Source: Clostridiales bacterium (lineage in GTDB: Bacteria > Bacillota > Clostridia > Lachnospirales > Lachnospiraceae). From it: DNA of 40,845 bases. The stretch spans positions 1 through 40,845 of the forward strand of contig JAHAJA010000040.1 in NCBI GenBank assembly GCA_018372435.1. The letters run 5' to 3'. Below the pieces are notes generated by a model, which was not told the DNA's origin, did no database searches, and was given only the letters and a program-made list of their open reading frames with translations. Below, piece by piece: positions 6,790-15,359 of this stretch. Numbering within the stretch: the stretch's first letter is position 1; each line of letters opens with the position of its first letter. The position numbers and the translations under genes are program-made.

Positions 6790-8286
6790 TTATAACGTAT
6801 GAATAAATCTCATAAACGCTTCTTTACCTACCATGTCACGTTTATATACACCTGCATGCTCTAATACTTTAGCGAATACAAGTCCAATTTCTTGTTGAAT
6901 AATCTCATGTATATTATCTTCGTTCATCTCCGGGTGCTTATTAACAACTTCTGCTGCCCAATCAGCATGAATAGCTAATGTTTCATCCTTAGTAAGATCT
7001 TCTTTCGCAAGTATGGCAGCTTCTAACTGCTCCATCTCTGTCTTAAGTCTTGCCGGCAATACTGCAAGTCCCATCACCTCAATAAGTCCGATATTCTCTT
7101 TCTTAATATGGTGAAGTTCAGCATGAGGATGGTATACACCAAGCGGATGCTCCTCTGTCGTAATATTATTACGGAGTACTAAGTCGAGCTCGAATACTTC
7201 TCCGTTCTTTCTTGCAATTGGAGTGATCGTATTGTGTGGTTCTCCTTCTGTTTCTGCAAAAATGAAAGCTTCTTCATCTGTGTAGCCTCTCCAAGCTGTA
7301 AGAATATGATCACCTAGCATAACAAGACGAGTTTCATCCTTACAACGTAGACGAATAACAGACATAGGCCATTTAACAATTCCCGCTTCTACATCTTCAA
7401 ACCCTTTAATAACGAAGGCATCTTCTATAGGAGCATCTGCCATTGCGAATTGATAATGTCCACCTTGGAAATGATCATGACTTAAGATCGAACCTCCTAC
7501 AATTGGAAGATCTGCATTAGAACCAACAAAATAGTGAGGAAATTGTTTAACAAAGTCAAATAATTTTACATATGTATTCTTTTCAATCTTCATTGGAGTA
7601 TGCTCTCCATTGAATACGATACAATGTTCATTATAATATACATATGGTGAATACTGGAATCCCCACTTTTGGTCATTGATCTCAATTGGTATAATTCTGT
7701 GATTTTGTCGAGCCGGATGATTTACCCTACCCGCATACCCTTCATTCTCCACGCAAAGAAGGCATTTTGGGTAACCGCTTTGCTTTACTAACTTCGCCGC
7801 AGCAATCGCTTTGGGGTCTTTCTCTGGTTTTGATAGGTTAATTGTAATATCAAGATTACCGTATTCTGTCTTAGTAACCCATTTAACGTCCTTTTCAATA
7901 CGGTATCTTCTTATATAATCTGAATCTTGGCTTAATTTATAATAATAATCTGTTGCTGCTTCTGGTGATTTTTTGTACTTTTCCCAGAATGTATGGATTA
8001 CTTCAGACGGTCTAGGCATCAATTTACCCATAATCTTCGTATCAAACAAATCGCGATAAACAACACTATCCTCTTTCATAATTCCATGTGCAACCGCATA
8101 ATCAAGCATTTCTCTTAATGTTTCCTCCAAAGAAAATGGTACCTCAGAAGTTTCATCTTTATCTTCTAACTCGCTAAGTTCAAATAATTCCAACAAGGTA
8201 TTCGTTGTGAATACCCTGTCTTCTTCTTTAATTAATTCATTGTCCAAAGCATACTGAACAAGTTGTCTAATGTTATTACTAATCAT
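6790..8286 (-). CDS. galT: UDP-glucose-hexose-1-phosphate uridylyltransferase
   Basis: 498 residues, the length of the Firmicute (class II) GalT, longer than the E. coli type. It exchanges UMP between UDP-glucose and galactose-1-phosphate, the second step of the Leloir pathway. Recognisable stretches are the CLLCVENEGYAGR segment (about residue 176 on), the QKWGFQYSPYVYYNEHCI region, the SILSHDHFQGGHYQF active-site region with its His residues, and HPHAELHHIKKENIGLIEVMGLA toward the C-terminus (two pieces). The ATG directly follows the galE stop, and its SD (GGAGG) lies within the last galE codons, indicating coupled translation. It is the last gene of galK-galE-galT and is followed by a terminator. 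Confidence 0.95.
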   Translation of the reverse strand: MISNNIRQLVQYALDNELIKEEDRVFTTNTLLELFELSELEDKDETSEVPFSLEETLREMLDYAVAHGIMKEDSVVYRDLFDTKIMGKLMPRPSEVIHTFWEKYKKSPEAATDYYYKLSQDSDYIRRYRIEKDVKWVTKTEYGNLDITINLSKPEKDPKAIAAAKLVKQSGYPKCLLCVENEGYAGRVNHPARQNHRIIPIEINDQKWGFQYSPYVYYNEHCIVFNGEHTPMKIEKNTYVKLFDFVKQFPHYFVGSNADLPIVGGSILSHDHFQGGHYQFAMADAPIEDAFVIKGFEDVEAGIVKWPMSVIRLRCKDETRLVMLGDHILTAWRGYTDEEAFIFAETEGEPHNTITPIARKNGEVFELDLVLRNNITTEEHPLGVYHPHAELHHIKKENIGLIEVMGLAVLPARLKTEMEQLEAAILAKEDLTKDETLAIHADWAAEVVNKHPEMNEDNIHEIIQQEIGLVFAKVLEHAGVYKRDMVGKEAFMRFIHTL

Positions 8287-9279
8287 TTATTTACCTCCAA
8301 AACCATTTGGATGCGTGCTATGCCAATTCCATGCAGATTCAATAATTTCTTCAAGGTCAGCATGTTCTGGTTTCCATCCAAGTATTGTTCTAGCTTTATC
8401 ACTTGATGCGATTAACTGTGCAGGATCCCCTGCTCTTCTTGGAGAAACAACAGCTTTAATATCATGTCCAGTTACTTTTCTAGCTGAATCAATTACTTCT
8501 TTAACCGTGAAGCCTACACCATTACCAAGATTGAAGATATTGCTTTCTCCACCTTCTGCAAGGTATTTTACTGCAAGAATATGTGCCTGAGCTAAATCTG
8601 TTACATGAATGTAATCTCTTACACATGTACCATCCTTTGTATCATAATCTTCACCAAAGATTGCGATAGATTCTCTTTGTCCGTTAGGAACTTGTAGAAT
8701 TAATGGGATAAGATGACTCTCTGGATTATGGGCTTCACCAATTTTACCACTTTCATGAGCACCACATGCGTTAAAGTAACGTAATGATACATAACGAAGA
8801 TTATGAGCTTTTGAAGTCCACTTGAACATCTTCTCCATAGATAATTTTGTTTCACCATATGTGTTAGTTGGCTCTGTCTTATCTGATTCCAAAATCGGAA
8901 CTCTCTCTGGTTCACCATAAGTAGCTGCTGTAGAAGAGAACACGATTTTGTCAATACCATGAGCAACCATTGCCTCTAATAATACTTTCGTTCCACATAA
9001 GTTATTATCATAATACTTAAGTGGGTCAACCATACTTTCGCCAACCAAAGAGTTAGCAGCGAAATGGATTACAGCATCTATCTTTTCTTTAGCAAAAACA
9101 CGATCTAAAAAAGCACGATCTCTGATATCACCTTTATAGAAACGAGCCTTTTCATGAACTGCCTCTATATGTCCTGTTTCCAAATTATCAATAATAACAA
9201 CATCTTCACCTCTGTCAATTAACTCGTATACAGTGTGTGATCCAATGTAACCTGCTCCACCTAAAACTAAAATTGTCAT
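8287..9279 (-). CDS. galE: UDP-glucose 4-epimerase
   Basis: 330 residues, the standard GalE length. It interconverts UDP-galactose and UDP-glucose using bound NAD. The Rossmann glycine motif GGAGYIGSH is at residues 7-15 and the SDR catalytic pair is Y141-GET-K145, with the Ser/Thr of FSSTAATYG at 114-122. The C-terminal substrate domain includes YFNACGAH and RRAGDPA. It lies between galK (101 bases upstream) and galT (adjacent), so substrate flow galactose to galactose-1-phosphate to UDP-galactose to UDP-glucose is encoded in one operon. SD AAGGAG precedes the ATG. Confidence 0.97.
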   Translation of the reverse strand: MTILVLGGAGYIGSHTVYELIDRGEDVVIIDNLETGHIEAVHEKARFYKGDIRDRAFLDRVFAKEKIDAVIHFAANSLVGESMVDPLKYYDNNLCGTKVLLEAMVAHGIDKIVFSSTAATYGEPERVPILESDKTEPTNTYGETKLSMEKMFKWTSKAHNLRYVSLRYFNACGAHESGKIGEAHNPESHLIPLILQVPNGQRESIAIFGEDYDTKDGTCVRDYIHVTDLAQAHILAVKYLAEGGESNIFNLGNGVGFTVKEVIDSARKVTGHDIKAVVSPRRAGDPAQLIASSDKARTILGWKPEHADLEEIIESAWNWHSTHPNGFGGK

Positions 9280-9380
9280 ACTGCTACTCCTTTCTTAAAA
9301 CCATACCTATTTTTTATTTTTCTTTGTAAAACACCTTGAATAGTGATCATTTATTCTAAACTATTTAAAGTTATCCCTTA

Positions 9381-10553
9381 TTATAGTATACACGGTCCGT
9401 TTCCAATTTCAACCACATAAAAATCAGCTTTATATCCTATTTTTTGTAGATAAGTTTCTCCTACATTCTTAATGAATGAATCAATTGCTTCTTCTTTTAC
9501 GATACTTACTGTACAGCCACCAAAGCCTGCACCTGTCATTCTAGAACCAATAACCCCTTCTTGTTCCAACGATGTTTCTACTAATGTATCAAGTTCAATA
9601 CCTGTAACTTCATAATCCTCTCGCAGTGATACATGTGATTCATTCATTAATTTGCCAAAGGTTGCAATGTCATTTACTTTCAAAGCATTCACCGCTTGAA
9701 TTGTTCTTTGATTCTCATAAACAGCATGTTTTGCACGTTTTCTTCTAACATCATCTTTAATTGCATCTTTGTATTGCTCGAATTGTTCTTCTGAAAGGTC
9801 ACCTAATGTATGAATTGATACAACTTTCTTTAATTCTTCAAGGGCTGTTTCACATTCTGTTCTTCTTTCATTATACTTAGAATCACCTAAACCACGTTTC
9901 TTATTACTGCAAGCAATTACAATCTTAGCACCTTCTAGTTGTATAGGAGCATATTCATATTCAAGATTACTTGTATCAAGAAATATTGCATGATCCTTCT
10001 TGCCCATAGCAATAGCAAACTGATCCATTATACCGCAATTCACACCATTGAACTTGTTCTCTGCAAATTGACTAATTAATGCTATATCTACTAAAGATGT
10101 ATTAAATCCAAATGTTTGGCTTAATATGTAACCGGTTACAACTTCAATAGATGCAGATGAAGATAACCCTGAGCTATTAGGGATATTACCATAATATAAG
10201 ATATCTAATCCAGCATCAATCTTCATTCCTTTTTCAGCAAAGGCCCAAACAACACCTTTTGGATAATTAGTCCAATCATCTTCTTTTGCATAGGATAGAT
10301 CATCTAGTGATATCGTGATGACCCCCAATTCATCAAAATTAACAGAGTATAATCGTAAACTACGATTTGTATTCTTTCTAGCGATAGCATAAGTTCCAAT
10401 AGTCAAAGCACACGGAAAAACATGACCTCCATTGTAATCAGTATGCTCTCCAATAAGATTTACTCTTCCTGGCGCAAAGTATGGAGTGATTTGCCCTCCC
10501 GGCCCAAATATTGCAGTAAACTTTTCCAATAATTCTTCCTTGATCTTTTGCAT
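9381..10553 (-). CDS. galK: Galactokinase
   Basis: 390 residues, a GHMP kinase that phosphorylates galactose at C1 with ATP. The three family motifs are visible: the galactokinase signature GRVNLIGEHTDYNGG near residues 29-43, the ATP-binding loop IPNSSGLSSSAS near 125-136, and the C-terminal MTGAGFGGCTV near 340-350. It is the first gene of the galKET operon. SD AAAGGAG is 6-7 bases before the ATG. A candidate promoter with a dyad covering both hexamers lies at 10653-10676, and a second palindrome at 10617-10630. Confidence 0.97.
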   Translation of the reverse strand: MQKIKEELLEKFTAIFGPGGQITPYFAPGRVNLIGEHTDYNGGHVFPCALTIGTYAIARKNTNRSLRLYSVNFDELGVITISLDDLSYAKEDDWTNYPKGVVWAFAEKGMKIDAGLDILYYGNIPNSSGLSSSASIEVVTGYILSQTFGFNTSLVDIALISQFAENKFNGVNCGIMDQFAIAMGKKDHAIFLDTSNLEYEYAPIQLEGAKIVIACSNKKRGLGDSKYNERRTECETALEELKKVVSIHTLGDLSEEQFEQYKDAIKDDVRRKRAKHAVYENQRTIQAVNALKVNDIATFGKLMNESHVSLREDYEVTGIELDTLVETSLEQEGVIGSRMTGAGFGGCTVSIVKEEAIDSFIKNVGETYLQKIGYKADFYVVEIGNGPCIL

Positions 10554-10616
10554 AACTTATCTCCTTTCGTTATAATACATAAAAAATGCACAATAAATAA
10601 ATTTAATACAGGTTTT

Positions 10617-10630
10617 ATGTTTTAAAACAT
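10617..10630. promoter_or_regulatory. 14-bp palindrome in the galK leader
   Basis: ATGTTTTAAAACAT is a perfect palindrome between the candidate gal promoter and galK. It is a plausible repressor site; no known consensus is claimed. Confidence 0.35.
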
Positions 10631-10646
10631 ATTTTTTGTTCTTAAT

Positions 10647-10676
10647 TGTATTTTACATCATATAACTCTTGATGTA
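10647..10676 (-). promoter_or_regulatory. Candidate gal operon promoter with embedded dyad
   Basis: On the minus strand TTTACA, a 17-base spacer and TAAAAT form a promoter-like pair. The perfect dyad TTTACATCA (10653-10661) / TGATGTAAA (10668-10676) reaches into both hexamers. It starts within 20 bases of the upstream ArsR-family gene stop, so that transcript may read through into gal. Confidence 0.45.
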
Positions 10677-10692
10677 AATATGTTTATTCCGT

Positions 10693-11613
10693 TTATTTGT
10701 AGATTTTCATTACGATATCTTGTTCATAATCACCAAAGCCATTACCAAATAAATTCATACCCCCTTTATGAATCGCATGTTCTTTCACACCAAGTCGAAC
10801 CGAAATGTACTCACGTTCCGATAGTCCAAACTCTTTAATGGTTTTTCCAGAGAATTTTTCATCATCTAGATAAATCCCCTCTGTTGTAATTGCCCATGTT
10901 TTTAGCATACCATATTGTGTATTCTTATCTGGCCACCATTCTGGATTTAATCTTCCTCTGCGCCCACCAAAATCACTAGGACACTCCCATGTAGCTGCTT
11001 CAATACCATTTACCCACAGGGTAATATCAGAAGGATATTCCATGTTATAATCATGATCTTCTGAGCACAATTCTGCTGAGATTTCAATTCTACTTGGTTC
11101 CCCTGATTGAATACTATTGTTAGGGAATCTATATTCTACATATCCATCCCCTAACCACAATAATTTGGCATGCATACGCTCCGGATTATAAAAACATCTG
11201 GGCTCATCCTCATCATCAATTGGTCCTTTCAGACTAACAATTCCACAGGTTGGGGTTACCCTATAATCAACATAATTACCAATTGGCATCTCTATCGTCT
11301 CAATCTGCTGGTGACCTTTCTCCTTTGTATGCAAACTTATTGAAGCACATTCTACTTGCAATGAGCATAATTTCATAGAGCCGCGTATTCCAGGTAACAG
11401 TGTTGTACGAACAATTCCAGCCTCTTCTAGAACACGAATATGCGCCGCAGCAGAAGATGGGGCTAATTCAAGCCTTTCAGCAATCTCATTAATATTATAT
11501 TCTTGTCTATATAATAACTTAATAATATCGATACGTACTTCTGACGACAACGCTTTCCCAACAGCGGCTAATTGCTTTCCAGCATCAAGATCCAAATCAA
11601 TTGATTTTAGCAT
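10693..11613 (-). CDS. ArsR-type HTH protein with large C-terminal domain
   Basis: 306 residues. Residues ~15-85 form an ArsR-like winged helix (LSSEVRIDIIKLL, YNINEIAERLEL, SSAAAHIRVLEEAGIVR). The remaining ~210 residues are not a normal ArsR tail: they are rich in beta-prone stretches and Trp/Gly (CFYNPER, WPDKNTQYGMLKTWAITTEG split across the region, GNGFGDYEQDIVM at the end) and may be a ligand-binding beta-sandwich. No metal-binding Cys cluster typical of metal sensors is evident. It sits immediately upstream of galKET in the same direction, so control of sugar genes is plausible but unproven. SD AAAGGAG lies about 13 bases before the ATG, a long spacing. Confidence 0.75.
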   Translation of the reverse strand: MLKSIDLDLDAGKQLAAVGKALSSEVRIDIIKLLYRQEYNINEIAERLELAPSSAAAHIRVLEEAGIVRTTLLPGIRGSMKLCSLQVECASISLHTKEKGHQQIETIEMPIGNYVDYRVTPTCGIVSLKGPIDDEDEPRCFYNPERMHAKLLWLGDGYVEYRFPNNSIQSGEPSRIEISAELCSEDHDYNMEYPSDITLWVNGIEAATWECPSDFGGRRGRLNPEWWPDKNTQYGMLKTWAITTEGIYLDDEKFSGKTIKEFGLSEREYISVRLGVKEHAIHKGGMNLFGNGFGDYEQDIVMKIYK

Positions 11614-11658
11614 AATAATAAACCGGCTCCTTTATGACAGTTTTTTTGTTGTAATCAG

Positions 11659-11778
11659 TATACCATAGGTAATACTTACCTGACAATAGGTTGGTATTCA
11701 TAGTCATGTCTGAATAATAACGTCAATAGGACATTTTTCTACATCTATACTTTGAATCCTATTACTTCCTATGGTATA
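11659..11778. promoter_or_regulatory. Divergent regulatory region with mirrored promoter sequences
   Basis: TATACCATAGGTAA (11659-11672) reappears inverted as TTACTTCCTATGGTATA (11762-11778), two bases longer. Each copy holds a -10-like hexamer facing outward: TATACT toward the ArsR-type gene and TATAAT toward the small plus-strand gene. This suggests one regulator bound at both promoters. Confidence 0.45.
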
Positions 11779-11780
11779 AT
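11752..11780 (+). promoter_or_regulatory. Sigma-A promoter of the yjfB-like gene
   Basis: TTGAAT (11752-11757), a 17-base spacer, and TATAAT (11775-11780). The start codon is 49 bases downstream. Confidence 0.8.
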
Positions 11781-11828
11781 TAAATTGATAGCTATTTGTA
11801 ATAATATCATTCACAAAGGAGGATGGTT

Positions 11829-12005
11829 ATGGATATTACAGCACTTTCAAGTGGTTTAAGTCAAGCTAACCTCATGTCACAAGTTAGCGCATCCGTTTTA
11901 AAATTATCAATGGATACCGTAGAACAATCAATGGATAACATGATTAAGATGATGGAGACTTCCGTTAATCCTAATCTTGGTGGAACAATCGATATTTCTA
12001 TTTAG
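11829..12005 (+). CDS. YjfB-like putative motility protein
   Basis: 58 residues. The SD AAAGGAGG (11815-11822) is exactly 6 bases before ATG 11829; the earlier in-frame ATG at 11823 abuts the SD and is an unlikely start. The chain (MDITALSSG at the N-terminus, then an amphipathic helix with VSASVLKLSMDTVEQ, and a Gly-containing tail NPNLGGTIDI) matches the small YjfB-like putative motility proteins of Bacillota. That name comes from genomic association with flagellar genes; there are none in this window. It is monocistronic, with its own consensus promoter and a strong terminator 18 bases after the stop. Confidence 0.8.
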   Translation: MDITALSSGLSQANLMSQVSASVLKLSMDTVEQSMDNMIKMMETSVNPNLGGTIDISI

Positions 12006-12022
12006 TAATTGTTTTCTACGCA

Positions 12023-12071
12023 AAAGAGGTTGATGCAAAGCGATTTATCTTCACTTTGCATCAACCTCTTT
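12023..12071. terminator. Bidirectional terminator (TGTTGCAAAA-related)
   Basis: A perfect 18-bp stem: AAAGAGGTTGATGCAAAG (12023-12040) with CTTTGCATCAACCTCTTT (12054-12071), 13-base loop. It lies between the convergent yjfB-like gene and araD and can serve both strands. Confidence 0.9.
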
Positions 12072-12095
12072 ATTCCTACTATTATAAATACACGT

Positions 12096-12785
12096 TTACT
12101 TTTGTCCGTAATAAGCATTTGCACCATGTTTGCGCAAGAAATGTTTATCCATCAGTGGTTTTGGTATCGGAGTAACATCTGGACGAATCATCTCTGTATA
12201 GTGTGCCATCTTTGCAACTTCTTCTAATACAACTGCATTATATACTGCTCCTGCCGCATCTTTTCCCCACGTAAATGGTCCATGGTTTGTACATAATACA
12301 CCCGGAACATACATTGGATTTTTATCTGCAAACGCTTCTATAATTACTTTACCTGTATTCTTCTCATACGCTTCTTCGATTTCTTCTGGTGTAAGACTTC
12401 TCGCACAAGGAATCTCACCATAGAAGTAGTCTGCATGTGTTGTGCCATAACTTGGTATACTTCTTCCCGCCTGTGCCCATACGGTCGCCCATGGTGAATG
12501 TGTATGTACAACTCCACCAATTTCAGGAAATGCCTTATATAGTTCAAGATGAGTTGCTGTATCCGTTGACGGATTATACTTCCCTTCTACACGATTCCCC
12601 TCCAGATCAATCACAACCATATCCTCTGGTTTTAAATCCTCATAATTCACTCCACTTGGTTTGATGACAAATACTCCTTTCTCACGATCAATCTCACTCA
12701 CATTACCCCATGTGTAAGTTACAAGATTTCTCTTTGGTAATTCCATATTTGCCTCATACACTCTTTGTTTTAATTCTTCTAACAT
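12096..12785 (-). CDS. araD: L-ribulose-5-phosphate 4-epimerase
   Basis: 229 residues, typical AraD length. It converts L-ribulose-5-phosphate to D-xylulose-5-phosphate, the last step of arabinose entry into the pentose phosphate pathway. The class II aldolase/epimerase metal site is visible in GGVVHTHSPWATVWAQ (HTH near residues 95-97), the later His of TTHADYFYGEIPCAR, and NHGPFTWG. It lies 29 bases downstream of araR on the same strand. araA and araB are not in the window, so the rest of the arabinose pathway must be elsewhere. Some homologues act on L-ribulose-5-phosphate from ascorbate pathways, but the araR neighbour favours arabinose. Confidence 0.95.
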   Translation of the reverse strand: MLEELKQRVYEANMELPKRNLVTYTWGNVSEIDREKGVFVIKPSGVNYEDLKPEDMVVIDLEGNRVEGKYNPSTDTATHLELYKAFPEIGGVVHTHSPWATVWAQAGRSIPSYGTTHADYFYGEIPCARSLTPEEIEEAYEKNTGKVIIEAFADKNPMYVPGVLCTNHGPFTWGKDAAGAVYNAVVLEEVAKMAHYTEMIRPDVTPIPKPLMDKHFLRKHGANAYYGQK

Positions 12786-12814
12786 ACTCTACTTCCTCTC
12801 TACTTCTTTTTATG

Positions 12815-13915
12815 TTAACTTTCTCGTTTCATACAAGAATCACGAATTATTAATTCCGGTTTCAAAAGTCGTTCAACTTTACTATCTTCTTCACTAACCC
12901 CTGCTATCTTCTCTAGCAGTAATTTTGCTGCTAATTCACCAAAGCGTTCTTTAGGATGAGCAATTGTTGTCAATTTAACCGAAGCTGTTTCTGCTAAGAT
13001 TGAATTATCATAACCAGTTATCGATACATCTTCAGGAACACGAATTCCTAATTTATTCAGATACTGCATTAATTTATATGCAATTTGATCATTATAGCAT
13101 TGTATCGAATCAAATTTGATTCCTGATTGTACTATCTGCTTCATCCCAACCAAAGGCTTATTCTCGCGATCTTCAGTTTGAAACCAAATAACCTTATCAG
13201 GATCGTAAGGAATTAAAGCCTCTTGTAATGCTTTAACATAACCTTTGTGTCTTGCTTTTCCTTGATAATCATCAACCTTGAAGATTCCAATAATATCTTT
13301 GTGCCCTAATTCAATTAAGTATCTTGCCAGGAGATATCCCCCCTCCACATCATCCATCAAGATATGTGGTTTATTCATAAATTGCGGATATATCCCTTGT
13401 ACGAAAACATAAGGGATTTCCAAATCATCTAACATACGATATAGATTATAATGCTTACAGTAAACCTCACTTCTACTTGGTTCAATAATTAAACCATCTA
13501 CATTCTTAGTCAAGATGTCTTCCAAACTCTTAGCTTCCATCTTCTGTAAGTTTCCAGTATTCTTAAGAATAATACTATATCCCTCTTTCGTTAGCACAGA
13601 ATCAATTCCCTGAATTAGTCTTGGAAATATGTAATCACTAATATATGTTGTTATGACTGCTATATTGTTGGACTTTGTATTCTGTTTTATACGACCCATA
13701 CAAAATGTCCCTCTACCATGTTCTGCTACAACAAAACCTTCATTCTCAAGTATCGATAACGCTTTTCTTACCGTATGCCTACTTACAGCATAGTTAGCAG
13801 AAAGTTCATTCTCCGAAGGTATCCTTTCACCTGGCTTAATTACTCCACTTAATATATTCTTTTTTAGATCTTCCATTAGAGTATAGTACTTCGCTCTTCC
13901 CTTTGCATCAGCCAA
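12815..13915 (-). CDS. araR: AraR-type GntR/LacI repressor, TTG start
   Basis: 366 residues. An N-terminal GntR winged helix (about residues 9-75: SGVIKPGERIPSENELS, VSRHTVRKALSILENEGFV) is fused to a LacI/GalR-type periplasmic-binding-fold effector domain (about 85-360: NIAVITTYISDYIFPRLIQG, DVSITGYDNS). This architecture defines the arabinose repressor AraR. The only start with a good SD is TTG at 13913-13915 (AAGGAGG 7 bases upstream). The operator-like TGTACGTACA and three AACTTGTA half-sites lie 32-80 bases upstream, implying autoregulation. It heads the araR-araD unit. Confidence 0.92.
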   Translation of the reverse strand: MADAKGRAKYYTLMEDLKKNILSGVIKPGERIPSENELSANYAVSRHTVRKALSILENEGFVVAEHGRGTFCMGRIKQNTKSNNIAVITTYISDYIFPRLIQGIDSVLTKEGYSIILKNTGNLQKMEAKSLEDILTKNVDGLIIEPSRSEVYCKHYNLYRMLDDLEIPYVFVQGIYPQFMNKPHILMDDVEGGYLLARYLIELGHKDIIGIFKVDDYQGKARHKGYVKALQEALIPYDPDKVIWFQTEDRENKPLVGMKQIVQSGIKFDSIQCYNDQIAYKLMQYLNKLGIRVPEDVSITGYDNSILAETASVKLTTIAHPKERFGELAAKLLLEKIAGVSEEDSKVERLLKPELIIRDSCMKRES

Positions 13916-13946
13916 ACAAATTCCTCCTTTTTGATTCGGTTACATC

Positions 13947-13994
13947 AACTTGTATATTATCATTCTATAACTTGTACGTACATATTTACAAGTT
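13947..13994. promoter_or_regulatory. AraR operator region
   Basis: Three AACTTGTA half-sites: 13947-13954, 13969-13976 and, inverted, 13987-13994. The centre holds the perfect palindrome TGTACGTACA (13973-13982), close to the B. subtilis AraR box ATTTGTACGTACAAAT. The first two half-sites are 22 bases apart, about two helical turns. It lies directly upstream of araR. Confidence 0.75.
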
Positions 13995-14022
13995 GTTTTT
14001 ATAAAAAGTCTGTAACAAAAAA

Positions 14023-14064
14023 GCTGTTGCAAAAAAGATTTAGAAAAATCTATTTTACAACAGC
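14023..14064 (-). terminator. Terminator of the hydrolase gene (TGTTGCAAAA family)
   Basis: GCTGTTGCAAAAAAGATTT (14023-14041) pairs with AAATCTATTTTACAACAGC (14046-14064) with two mismatches and a 4-base loop. On the minus strand it is followed by TTTTTTG. Confidence 0.85.
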
Positions 14065-14100
14065 AATTTCTTTTAACAGGTACTAAAACATACAACCAGA

Positions 14101-15057
14101 TTACTTTGAATGTGTATCTAACCAAGTGAGAATATCCTTATAAACCATTTGTCTATCTGTCTCATTCAAGATCTCATGACGATCATTCTCATACAAACGA
14201 ATTGAAATGTCCTTAATACCTGTTTTCTTATAGACATTATAGACACGCTCAACGCCTTTTCCATAATTTCCAACTGGGTCATCTTTACCAGCGACGATAT
14301 AGATAGGCAGATTTTTAGGAATCTTATCAATGTTAGTTTGTCTCTGAATGAATCCTAGTGTTTCTAAAATCAGCTCATACCCATTCAACGTAAACAAAAA
14401 GGAACAACCAGGTTCATTACAGTACCACTTACGAATCTCTTCATCTTTCGTGAGCCACTCTTTCCCATTACGATTATCACTAAAACGTTTATTATATGCT
14501 CCAAACATTACTTTCTCTATAAACTTGCTTCTATGCTTGTCTCCATATATAAGCTTCAGCACCTTAATAATTAATTTACCAGCAATTAACATCAACTTAG
14601 GTTGACTACCAGTTCCCATTATTATAGCAGCATCTAATTCCTTGCCATAGGTCATAAGATAACGTCTTGCTATAAACGATCCCATACTATGACCTAATAG
14701 GATAAGTTTTGTATCTGGGAAGATTTCTTTTATTTTGCAAGTTACTCGGTACACGTCCTCAACCACAGTTTGACTTGCTTCTTGTTCAACAAAATATCCC
14801 CATTCATCTTGGTTATTAACTGTACTACCATGTCCAAGGTGGTCATGTCCAACAACGGCATACCCATTCTGAACGAGATATGTAGCAAACTCATCATAAC
14901 GCTCAATAAACTCAATCATTCCATGGGATATCTGTAGAACAGCTTTAACCTTATTATTATTCTGTGGTTTCCATATTACAACGTTCAATTTATGAATCCC
15001 ATCTTTTGAAGGGACTTTAGTATATAGTTTTTCAACTGATGACAATTTAACTTCCAC
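14101..15057 (-). CDS. Alpha/beta hydrolase, monoacylglycerol lipase/lysophospholipase type
   Basis: 318 residues, one alpha/beta-hydrolase fold (Hydrolase_4/PldB type), probably cytosolic as no signal peptide is seen. The oxyanion region QISHGMIEF is near residues 41-49, HDHLGHG near 72-78, the nucleophile elbow GHSMGS with catalytic Ser near residue 123, the acid in AGKDDPVG, and the catalytic His in YENDRHEILNE. Such enzymes release fatty acid from mono- or lysolipids. The longest frame starts at GTG 15057, but the SD AGGTGG better fits a TTG at 15045 (product four residues shorter). Monocistronic, with a terminator downstream. Confidence 0.88.
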   Translation of the reverse strand: MEVKLSSVEKLYTKVPSKDGIHKLNVVIWKPQNNNKVKAVLQISHGMIEFIERYDEFATYLVQNGYAVVGHDHLGHGSTVNNQDEWGYFVEQEASQTVVEDVYRVTCKIKEIFPDTKLILLGHSMGSFIARRYLMTYGKELDAAIIMGTGSQPKLMLIAGKLIIKVLKLIYGDKHRSKFIEKVMFGAYNKRFSDNRNGKEWLTKDEEIRKWYCNEPGCSFLFTLNGYELILETLGFIQRQTNIDKIPKNLPIYIVAGKDDPVGNYGKGVERVYNVYKKTGIKDISIRLYENDRHEILNETDRQMVYKDILTWLDTHSK

Positions 15058-15359
15058 CTTTCAATACTATTACGATTCATGTGATTAAGGTCCATTTTTT
15101 CTCTTGGCACCAAAATCCTACAACGTAATTTTTATCCTTATCTATTATTTTCTTTTAATTATAGTATTACCTTTTCACCATATAAAGCATGCTACTCTTC
15201 CTCCATATATTAAGAAAACGTAGGTGCTATTTAATATAGAATATCAGATTCCGCGAAGATACGGAAGCCTAAATTACCAAATGGTTAATTAAAAGCTATA
15301 TTACAATATAATGATGCCTAATAAATTTTGTATGCGTGAGTATTGTTACTTAGTCAACT
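15058..15359. other. Non-coding gap
   Basis: I see no ORF, hairpin terminator or known motif here. It should contain the promoter of the hydrolase gene. It ends at the broken GNAT gene. Confidence 0.5.

Noticed and set aside
13940..14125. 61-codon minus-strand frame
   Set aside because: Spans the AraR operator and a terminator hairpin; no homology-like pattern.
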